This document shows, piece by piece, positions 30,060-35,308 of a stretch of DNA of 35,308 nt. The DNA is taken from contig JAFZRT010000006.1 in assembly GCA_017619735.1 (NCBI GenBank), forward strand, positions 1 to 35,308, read 5' to 3'. Below the pieces are notes generated by a model. That model saw only the letters and a list, made by a program, of their open reading frames with translations, did no database searches and was not told the DNA's origin. How positions within the stretch are numbered: position 1 is the first letter of the stretch; the number at the start of each line of letters is the position of its first letter. This DNA is from Clostridia bacterium. Lineage in GTDB: Bacteria; Bacillota; Clostridia; Christensenellales; CAG-138. Both the position numbers and the translations under genes were made by a program.

Positions 30060-31442
30060 TCATGCAGCCCGCGCGCCCGGCTTCCTTTCGAACCCGTGCA
30101 CCCAGTCGGAGAACAGGTAATAGCAGAGGAATATCACGCTCGAAATGCCCCATGTGATGGGATACGCCCAGTAGATGTACTGTATCTCGCAGATGAAGTG
30201 CATCATGAGCTCTATGTACGTCACGCGCAGCACGCACCATATGGCGAGCATTACCGACATCGGCACGACCGCCTTGCCCGCGCCGCGGCAGACCGCCGCC
30301 ACAGCGTGACTGAACGCCAGCAGGCAGTAGAAGAACGCCTCCGTCCGCGCCTGCCGGACGCCCAATTCGATAACGCCGGGATCCTTCGAGAAGCAGCCGA
30401 TGAACACCGGCGCGAATATCCATATGATAAGACCTATGACTTCCGCCAGTATCACCGCGGAGATTATTCCGAACCGCGAGCCGCGCTTCGCACGCTCGTA
30501 CTCGCCCGCGCCGAGGTTCTGACCGACGAACGTCGTCAGCGCCATCGTGAACGAGTTGATGGGCAGGAAGGCGAAGCCCTCTATCTTCGAATAGGAGCCG
30601 TATGCCGCCGTTGCGAGCTTCAGGAAATGGTTGATGTTCTTCTGCACTATGACGTTGGCGAAGCCGATGACCGAGTTCTGCACGCCCGCGGGCAGACCGT
30701 AGCGCAGTATCTCGCGCAGTATGGGCCCGTTGAAGCGGAGCTTTTTGAGCTCGATGCTGTAGATATTGTCCTTCTTCATGAACTGCACGAGGCAGAGCCC
30801 GACGCTCGCCGTCTGCGCGATAGTGGTCGCGAGCGCGGCCGACCATACGCCCAAGTGGAAAACGCCGACGAAGAGCAGGTCTAGAGCGATATTGAGCAGT
30901 GAGGAGAATACGAGGTAATAGAGCGGGCGCTTCGAATCGCCGACCGCGTTCATAATGGATTTGAAGGCGTTGTAGAGCACTATCGCGAGCGCGCCGGAGA
31001 AGTAGACGCGGAAATAGCTGACCGCCTCGTCCATTATCTCCGGGTCGGTGTCCATCCACCGCAGGAAGGTCGGGGTGAATATCACGCCGACGACGGTCAG
31101 AACGAGGCCGCTGACTATCGCCAGAGCAAGCTCAGTATGCACGGCGAGGGAGACCTTGTCCGGCTCGTTCGCGCCGAAGTATTTCGATATGGTGATGCCC
31201 GCGCCCATCATGGCGCCTATGAAGAAGCTCGTGACAAGGAAAATAAGGTTCCCGGAGGAGCTGACCGCGGCGAGCGAATCCGTGCCAAGGAACTTGCCGA
31301 CTATGAGGGAGTCCGCGGTGTTGTACAGCTGCTGGAAGAGCTGGCTCAAAAACACGGGCACCGCAAAGCTCAATATGAGCTTCCACGGAGTGCCGTGCGT
31401 CATGTCCTTTACCGTGTTGTTCAAGGGTCTCTGAAATGCCAT
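30060..31442 (-). CDS. MATE-family multidrug/metabolite exporter
   Basis: A 460-residue polytopic membrane protein with about 12 hydrophobic helices. Family features are the N-terminal PWKLILSFAVPVFLSQLFQQLYNTADSLIVGKFLG block, NAFKSIMNAVGDSKRPL in the loop between helices, and its second-half counterpart FVGQNLGAGEYERAKRG. MATE proteins exchange cationic drugs or metabolites for Na+ or H+. The substrate is not predictable. A TATAAT box (31472-31477) lies 30 nt upstream of the ATG but a clear -35 is not seen. Divergent from the XRE gene and followed by its own terminator. Confidence 0.94.
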   Translation of the reverse strand: MAFQRPLNNTVKDMTHGTPWKLILSFAVPVFLSQLFQQLYNTADSLIVGKFLGTDSLAAVSSSGNLIFLVTSFFIGAMMGAGITISKYFGANEPDKVSLAVHTELALAIVSGLVLTVVGVIFTPTFLRWMDTDPEIMDEAVSYFRVYFSGALAIVLYNAFKSIMNAVGDSKRPLYYLVFSSLLNIALDLLFVGVFHLGVWSAALATTIAQTASVGLCLVQFMKKDNIYSIELKKLRFNGPILREILRYGLPAGVQNSVIGFANVIVQKNINHFLKLATAAYGSYSKIEGFAFLPINSFTMALTTFVGQNLGAGEYERAKRGSRFGIISAVILAEVIGLIIWIFAPVFIGCFSKDPGVIELGVRQARTEAFFYCLLAFSHAVAAVCRGAGKAVVPMSVMLAIWCVLRVTYIELMMHFICEIQYIYWAYPITWGISSVIFLCYYLFSDWVHGFERKPGARAA

Positions 31443-31471
31443 GTCGATATCCCGCCGCGTTATTTGCTTCC

Positions 31472-31477
31472 ATTATA
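31472..31477 (-). promoter_or_regulatory. Possible -10 box of the MATE gene
   Basis: TATAAT on the minus strand 30 nt before the ATG; the bases 16-18 nt upstream (TGTTAT) are a poor -35. Confidence 0.4.
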
Positions 31478-31528
31478 ACATCGCCGCGCGAAAATAACAG
31501 GGGGAAACGCAAATATATCGGGAAAGTC

Positions 31529-31557
31529 TTTAATATCGTAATTAGATATGATATAAT
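31529..31557 (+). promoter_or_regulatory. Promoter (extended -10) of the XRE gene, with possible operator
   Basis: TTTAAT (31529-31534), 17 nt, TATAAT (31552-31557) preceded by TGA, an extended -10. Inside the spacer ATATC (31533-31537) and GATAT (31545-31549) form an inverted repeat, a possible site for the XRE protein itself. Confidence 0.6.
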
Positions 31558-31589
31558 ATTGCAAACAAAAGCCAAAGGAGGCGGATCGT

Positions 31590-32240
31590 ATGGCTTCAAA
31601 GAAGGTCGGAACGCTCATAAAGGAAGCGAGGACAAAGGCGGGCTTCACTCAGGAACAGCTCGCGAAAAAGGTGACGGGATGCACGGCAGCGGATATCTCC
31701 AAGGCCGAAAGGGGCGAAAAGCAGCTGACGGACGATCAGCTCAAGCAGATCGCCAAGGCCACGGGCGTCACGCAGAAATCCCTGCTGGAGGCGGCTAAGG
31801 GCGGTTCGTCCTCCCAGCAGACCTCGTCCTCCTCGGGCGTGCTCAAGCTCACCGCACAGGAGAAGAACATAATCAAGCTCTATCGCGCGGCCGACGACAA
31901 GACCAAGGAATCCGTGACCGAGCTCCTTAAGGAGGGCGCGGAGACGTCCGGCAGCCTTCTGACGAACGTGCTGGGCGGCGCGGGCGGCAATCTCCTGGGC
32001 TCGCTCCTTGGCGGCGGAGGCAATTCCGGCGGCAGCAGCTTTTTGAGCACGCTGCTCGGCGGCGGCTCCTCGAACAACAATAACAGCAGCAATAACGGCA
32101 ATTCCGGCGGCAGTCTGCTGGGCTCGCTCCTTGGAGGAGGCGGCTCCGGCAATTCCGGCGGCAGCCTGTTGGGCTCGATACTGGGCGGAGTTCTCGGCGG
32201 CAAGCGGGAGATGCCCGAAGGCGGAGAAGAGGACGAGTAA
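31590..32240 (+). CDS. XRE-family DNA-binding protein with a Gly/Ser/Asn repetitive tail
   Basis: A 216-residue protein. Residues 6-63 are a helix-turn-helix of XRE type (LIKEARTKAGFTQEQLAKKV...ISKAERGEKQLTDDQLKQIA). A Ser/Gln linker follows, then a short helical part (84-118) often found after such domains. The tail 120-206 is low complexity: several imperfect copies of the unit GGSLLGSLLGGG separated by Asn/Ser runs (SSNNNNSSNNGNSGG). This resembles sticky, aggregation-prone or silk-like segments and is not a usual part of XRE regulators. The last ten residues are acidic. There is no signal peptide, so it should be cytoplasmic. It stands 5 nt ahead of the acyltransferase gene, with GGAGG before its start. 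Confidence 0.85.
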   Translation: MASKKVGTLIKEARTKAGFTQEQLAKKVTGCTAADISKAERGEKQLTDDQLKQIAKATGVTQKSLLEAAKGGSSSQQTSSSSGVLKLTAQEKNIIKLYRAADDKTKESVTELLKEGAETSGSLLTNVLGGAGGNLLGSLLGGGGNSGGSSFLSTLLGGGSSNNNNSSNNGNSGGSLLGSLLGGGGSGNSGGSLLGSILGGVLGGKREMPEGGEEDE

Positions 32241-32245
32241 GGTCC

Positions 32246-33397
32246 ATGACGGGGGGAGACTATAAGGACAGGCGGACGGGCTTCTGGCGCTTTCTTCAGT
32301 GGGCGGCGGAAGGCCTTTTCGCGCGCCGATTCCGCTACACTTGCGAGCAGATCGAGGCCGACGGCCCCTGCCTCGTGATATCGAATCACGTCACCAACAG
32401 CGACCCGTTCTTTCTCGGCCTCGCGCACAAGCGCGCCCCGCTGAGCTTCGTCGCGAGCGAGCACATATTCCGACTGGGGATGATATCCAAGCTGATCGTC
32501 AAGCTCCTCGACCCGATTCCCCGCAGCAAGGCGGCCTCCGGCGCGTCGACCGTCAAGAACTGCCTGAAACGGCTCCGTGCGGGGGAGCCCGTCGCGCTCT
32601 TCGCCGAGGGCGACTGCACATGGAACGGCATAACGAAGCCCGTGTTCCCCGCGACGGGGAAGCTCGCGAAGGCGGCGGGCGTGCCGCTTGTCACGTTCCG
32701 CATAGAGGGCGGCTATCTCACCAAGCCCCGCTGGGCCAAAAAGGCGAGGATAGGCCGCATGCACGGAGCGCCGGTGCACGTCTACGGCGTGAGCGAGCTT
32801 AAAGCCATGACGGCGGAGGAGGTCACCGCCGCCATCGACCGCGACATTTACGAGAACGCGTGGACGAGGCAGGAGGCGGAGCGCGTCCCCTACAGGTCGA
32901 ACAAGCGCGCAGCCGGCCTCGAACGCGCGCTGTTCATATGCCCCGAATGCGGCGGCGCATTCTGCATGAGCTCCGAAAACAACAAGCTCGTCTGCACCGG
33001 CTGTCATCATGAATGGGAGGTCGACGAATACGGCTTCCTTTCTGGCGGCGGGTTCCGGACGGTCGCCGAATGGGACGAGTGGCAGAAAACGGCGATAAGG
33101 GACGTCCGCGGCATATCCCGCGGGGAGGGGTATCTGACGAGGGTCGGCGGCGCGAAGAAAAAATGCGCGTACGCTCTCGAGCTCCCCGGCGGCTCGGCGG
33201 CGATACGGCTCGGCGAAACGCGGCTCCCGTATTCCGAGATATCCGATATGGCAATGGTAAAGACCGACCGTCTGCTGTTCACAACGGGCGACGGCTATTA
33301 TGAGATCAAAAGCCCGCGCGGCGTACTCCGGCCGTTCATCACGGCGTGGGAGGCGTTCGGGCACGGCGGGGAGGTATCCCCCGAAAGACCGGCTTAA
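32246..33397 (+). CDS. PlsC-like lysophospholipid acyltransferase with C-terminal zinc ribbon
   Basis: A 383-residue protein. Residues about 30-200 are an acyltransferase of the PlsC/AGPAT type: H48-VTNS-D53 is the HX4D catalytic pair and FAEGDCTWNG (119-128) the FPEG-like motif that binds the glycerol phosphate. After this comes a four-cysteine zinc ribbon, C232-PEC-235 and C250-TGC-253, then about 120 residues that are not recognised. The family acylates lysophosphatidate or related lipids at the inner membrane face; the ribbon and tail are extra. The start (5 nt after the XRE stop) has a weak ribosome site and may depend on coupling. Confidence 0.85.
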   Translation: MTGGDYKDRRTGFWRFLQWAAEGLFARRFRYTCEQIEADGPCLVISNHVTNSDPFFLGLAHKRAPLSFVASEHIFRLGMISKLIVKLLDPIPRSKAASGASTVKNCLKRLRAGEPVALFAEGDCTWNGITKPVFPATGKLAKAAGVPLVTFRIEGGYLTKPRWAKKARIGRMHGAPVHVYGVSELKAMTAEEVTAAIDRDIYENAWTRQEAERVPYRSNKRAAGLERALFICPECGGAFCMSSENNKLVCTGCHHEWEVDEYGFLSGGGFRTVAEWDEWQKTAIRDVRGISRGEGYLTRVGGAKKKCAYALELPGGSAAIRLGETRLPYSEISDMAMVKTDRLLFTTGDGYYEIKSPRGVLRPFITAWEAFGHGGEVSPERPA

Positions 33398-33421
33398 CGG
33401 CCGGGAAAGGCAGGAAAAGGT

Positions 33422-34894
33422 ATGTTTTTCTTTTCACCGGTGCTGCTTGAGGCGGAGGCCAAGAGCATATTCTACGCAACGAGCGGCGTTTGGAGCGCGA
33501 TAATCCAGCTCGGCATGATAGCCGGGCTCATGCTCTTCGCCAACATGCTGAGGCGGCAGATCCCCTTCGTCAGGAAGAGCCTCATGCCCGTTTCGGTCAT
33601 CGCGGGCTTCCTCATGCTCGCGATAAAGATCGTGCTCGACAAATGCTTCGGCATCAGAGACCTGTTCAACATCGAGCTCCTCGACACAGTGGTCTATCAC
33701 TGCATAGCGCTCGGCTTTATCGCGATGTCACTGCGCGTGATCGACACGAAGGGCGCGGAGGGCGAGAGGGCCGTCGGAGCGAGATCCGGCGCGCTCATCG
33801 TCGGCTCTTACCTCGTGCAGGGTCTCACCGGCCTTGCCGTCACGATAGGCATCGCGCTCTTCTTCAAGCCAGACCTGTTCAAGGCGGCTGGCCTTCTGCT
33901 CCCCATGGGCTACGGTCAGGGCCCCGGTCAGGCGAACAATATCGGCATGACGTACGAAACGCTCGGCTTTGCCGGAGGAAGGAGCTTCGGCCTCGCAATT
34001 GCCGCGGCGGGCTACATCGTCGCCTGCACGGTCGGCGTGGCGGTGCTGAATTACTGGAAGAAGCGGAACAAGCTCGACTCCGCCCGCAACATAACGGGCA
34101 AGGTCGACGAGCTCTCCGTCGAGTATTTCCAGGAGAAGAACGAGATACCCGTTTCCGACTCCATAGACAAGCTCTCCGTGCAGATGGGCTTCGTTCTGCT
34201 CGTGTATCTCGTGACGTACCTCGTCACGAAGGGTCTGACCTCAGCGCTCGACAAATGGGCGCCCGGCCTCGCGAGTTTGCTCAACTCCATGCTCTGGGGC
34301 TTCAACTTCATCATCGGCGCGGCGATAGCCATGCTGACAAAGACGCTCCTCGGCGCAGCCGAAAAGCGCGGGATAATGAAGCGCAGGTATCAGAACAACT
34401 ACCTGCTCAACCGCCTTTCCGGCTTCTTCTTCGACCTGATGATAGTCGCGGGCATAGCGTGCATCGACCCGGAGGATCTCACCGGCCTGTGGGTGCCCTT
34501 CGCGCTGATGGCCGTGCTCGGCGGGATCACGACATGGCTGTATCTCAGATGGCTCAGCCGCCGGCTCTACAAGGGGTATTACTATGAGGGGCTCATCTCC
34601 ATGTACGGCATGATGACGGGCACCATAGGTTCCGGCATACTGCTGCTGCGCGAGATCGACCCGGAGTTCAACACCCCCGCCGCGAACAACCTCGTTCTGG
34701 GCTCCAGCTACGGCATACTCTTCGGCGCGCCGGTGCTGATACTCGTCACGACCGCGGCCAAATCCGATACGCTCTGCTACATAGTGGCGGGCATCGCGGC
34801 CGCGTACCTTGCCATACTCACCGCGTTCATACTCCTCGTCAAGCCCGGCAAGAGAAAGAAAAAGGGCGCTCCCGCGGAGGAACAGGCGGAATAA
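33422..34894 (+). CDS. Sodium/glutamate symporter-like (GltS family) membrane transporter
   Basis: A 490-residue membrane protein with about 10-12 helices. The segment from LPMGYGQGPGQANNIGMTYE on into TLGFAGGRSFGLAIAAAG is the re-entrant loop signature of GltS (the G-x-G-Q-A...G...E region), and a similar Gly-rich stretch in the second half, MYGMMTGTIGSGILLLREID, matches the repeat of that fold. GltS proteins import glutamate with Na+. Substrate is assigned by family only. It starts 24 nt after the acyltransferase gene with GGAAAAGG upstream. The C-terminus is a basic, charged tail. No clear terminator is seen before the tRNA promoter. Confidence 0.82.
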   Translation: MFFFSPVLLEAEAKSIFYATSGVWSAIIQLGMIAGLMLFANMLRRQIPFVRKSLMPVSVIAGFLMLAIKIVLDKCFGIRDLFNIELLDTVVYHCIALGFIAMSLRVIDTKGAEGERAVGARSGALIVGSYLVQGLTGLAVTIGIALFFKPDLFKAAGLLLPMGYGQGPGQANNIGMTYETLGFAGGRSFGLAIAAAGYIVACTVGVAVLNYWKKRNKLDSARNITGKVDELSVEYFQEKNEIPVSDSIDKLSVQMGFVLLVYLVTYLVTKGLTSALDKWAPGLASLLNSMLWGFNFIIGAAIAMLTKTLLGAAEKRGIMKRRYQNNYLLNRLSGFFFDLMIVAGIACIDPEDLTGLWVPFALMAVLGGITTWLYLRWLSRRLYKGYYYEGLISMYGMMTGTIGSGILLLREIDPEFNTPAANNLVLGSSYGILFGAPVLILVTTAAKSDTLCYIVAGIAAAYLAILTAFILLVKPGKRKKKGAPAEEQAE

Positions 34895-34939
34895 GGCATA
34901 AAAACTGCGTTCGGAGCACAAAATATATTGCAAAAACGC

Positions 34940-34968
34940 TTGACATGGGCCATGCGCTTTGATATAAT
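34940..34968 (+). promoter_or_regulatory. Promoter of the tRNA-fMet/tRNA-Met transcript
   Basis: TTGACA (34940-34945), 17 nt, TATAAT (34963-34968): full consensus in both boxes. It lies 28 nt before tRNA-fMet. Confidence 0.92.
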
Positions 34969-34995
34969 AAACAATGCTGTTGAACGCAGCAACAC

Positions 34996-35071
34996 CGCGG
35001 GGTGGAGCAGCAGGTAGCTCGTCGGGCTCATAATCCGAAGGTCGTTGGTTCGAATCCTTCCCCCGCAACCA
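34996..35071 (+). tRNA. Initiator tRNA-fMet (CAT), CCA encoded
   Basis: A 76-nt tRNA. Position 1 is C facing A72, the unpaired first base pair that marks bacterial initiators (CGCGGGG with CCCCGCA). The anticodon stem TCGGG/TCCGA contains the three-G run, though the third pair is G.U rather than G-C. The loop is CTCATAA. The T-arm GTTGG-TTCGAAT-CCTTC has two U.U mismatches, which is unusual and raises the question whether this copy is fully functional. CCA is encoded. Confidence 0.88.
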
Positions 35072-35073
35072 TT

Positions 35074-35150
35074 GGCGGCATAGCTCAGCTGGCTAGAGCA
35101 TTCGGTTCATACCCGGAGTGTCATCTGTTCGAATCAGATTGCCGCTACCA
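35074..35150 (+). tRNA. tRNA-Met (elongator, CAT), CCA encoded
   Basis: A 77-nt tRNA 2 nt after tRNA-fMet. The acceptor GGCGGCA pairs with TGCCGCT (first pair G.U); D-arm AGCTCAGCTGGCTAGAGCA; anticodon stem-loop TTCGG-TTCATAC-CCGGA (CAT); T-arm ATCTG-TTCGAAT-CAGAT; CCA at 35148-35150. Identity Met fits the overall sequence; a lysidine-modified tRNA-Ile with CAT is the less likely alternative. Confidence 0.88.
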
Positions 35151-35151
35151 A

Positions 35152-35188
35152 ATAAACAGGGGACGCCAAGAGGCGTCCCCTTGTTTAT
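35152..35188 (+). terminator. Terminator of the tRNA pair
   Basis: ATAAACAGGGGACGCC-aaga-GGCGTCCCCTTGTTTAT: about 16 paired bases with one bulge, 1-2 nt after the CCA end. Its lower stem is A/T, giving TTGTTTATAT as tail. Confidence 0.85.
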
Positions 35189-35203
35189 ATCATAGAAGCA
35201 GAA

Positions 35204-35214
35204 GATTCGAACAG
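35204..35214 (-). repeat. Inverted copy of the tRNA-Met T-arm
   Basis: GATTCGAACAG is the exact reverse complement of 35125-35135 in tRNA-Met. Part of the match (TTCGAA) is self-complementary, so chance is not excluded. Confidence 0.45.
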
Positions 35215-35239
35215 CGGCTTTCGCGGAGCGAAAACCACA

Positions 35240-35285
35240 GTGTTCCGCTCACGCAGCCCGGATAGATATCGGCCGTGCGGAACAC
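35240..35285. repeat. 9-bp inverted repeat beyond the tRNA pair
   Basis: GTGTTCCGC (35240-35248) and GCGGAACAC (35277-35285) are perfectly complementary around 28 nt. No gene is visible in 35189-35308. Confidence 0.55.
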
Positions 35286-35295
35286 GGTGTTCAGG

Positions 35296-35308
35296 ATCAG
35301 ATTGCCGC
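35296..35308 (+). repeat. Direct copy of the tRNA-Met 3' end at the window edge
   Basis: ATCAGATTGCCGC repeats 35133-35145 of tRNA-Met exactly, 163 nt downstream, and is preceded by TGTTC as in the tRNA. The window ends before it can be seen whether TACCA follows. Confidence 0.6.

Noticed and set aside
31880..33364. Minus-strand Pro/Arg-rich open frame of 494 codons
   Set aside because: Product of the Gly-rich repeats and the acyltransferase read backwards; no signals.
34241..35068. Minus-strand open frame of 275 codons ending over the tRNA pair
   Set aside because: Begins in tRNA-fMet and runs antisense to the GltS-like gene.
1..35308. CRISPR arrays, insertion sequences, prophage genes
   Set aside because: No regularly spaced repeats, transposase, integrase or phage structural motifs were seen on either strand.

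Overview
The window looks like a chromosome segment of a GC-rich, low-branching Bacillota (class Clostridia, probably an uncultured gut lineage; the exact family cannot be told from this sequence). Signs are a T-box controlled tyrS, lipoproteins with a uniform Cys20 lipobox, three ECF sigma factor operons, a BlaI/M56 pair, a C_GCAxxG_C_C protein, a TIGR01906 membrane protein, Bacillota-type promoters (TTGACA or TTGAAA, 17 nt, TATAAT) and strong GGAGG ribosome sites. No transposase, integrase, phage gene or CRISPR array is visible.

Layout. (1) 1-10204, minus strand: one long apparent operon driven by a single promoter/operator at 10149-10204. It encodes a BlaI-type repressor, a BlaR1-type M56 membrane metallopeptidase without a penicillin-binding domain, then at least six tandem paralogous secreted lipoproteins and one decayed C-terminal remnant; the array runs off the left edge. 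The five complete paralogues share a C-x4-C-x-H-x(11-13)-C motif. This is the most novel-looking system here. (2) 10448-13142: an ECF sigma factor overlapping a membrane-anchored beta-propeller protein that sits where an anti-sigma factor would be, behind a ~220-nt leader holding an attenuator-like hairpin. (3) 13474-19132: M29 aminopeptidase, GNAT acetyltransferase, a YwaF-like/VOC/CDP-alcohol transferase set, a secreted zinc metallopeptidase lipoprotein and a nucleotidyltransferase, with a duplicated gene-junction fossil. Three promoters in this stretch are each preceded by a homologous hairpin exactly 17 nt away.

(4) 19270-19622: tRNA-Leu(GAG) with a 20-bp perfect palindrome at its 3' end and extra pieces of its own sequence nearby. 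(5) 19712-23618: tight minus-strand operon mrp / C_GCAxxG_C_C / TIM-barrel epimerase / TIGR01906 / tsaD. (6) 23816-26860, plus: DUF815-like ATPase, then a second ECF sigma plus beta-propeller membrane protein. (7) 26908-29890, minus: tyrS with a T-box leader (UAC specifier), and a third ECF sigma / anti-sigma-like pair. (8) 30060-31442: MATE exporter. (9) 31590-34894, plus: XRE regulator with a glycine-rich repetitive tail, PlsC-like acyltransferase with a zinc ribbon, GltS-like transporter. (10) 34940-35308: promoter, tRNA-fMet, tRNA-Met, terminator and tRNA-derived repeats at the right edge.

Taken together the accessory content is rich in envelope sensing: a protease-relieved repressor, three ECF switches, and at least nine exported or membrane-anchored proteins with predicted propeller-like or lipoprotein ectodomains. 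Functions of the lipoprotein array and of the beta-propeller partners are inferred from arrangement only.
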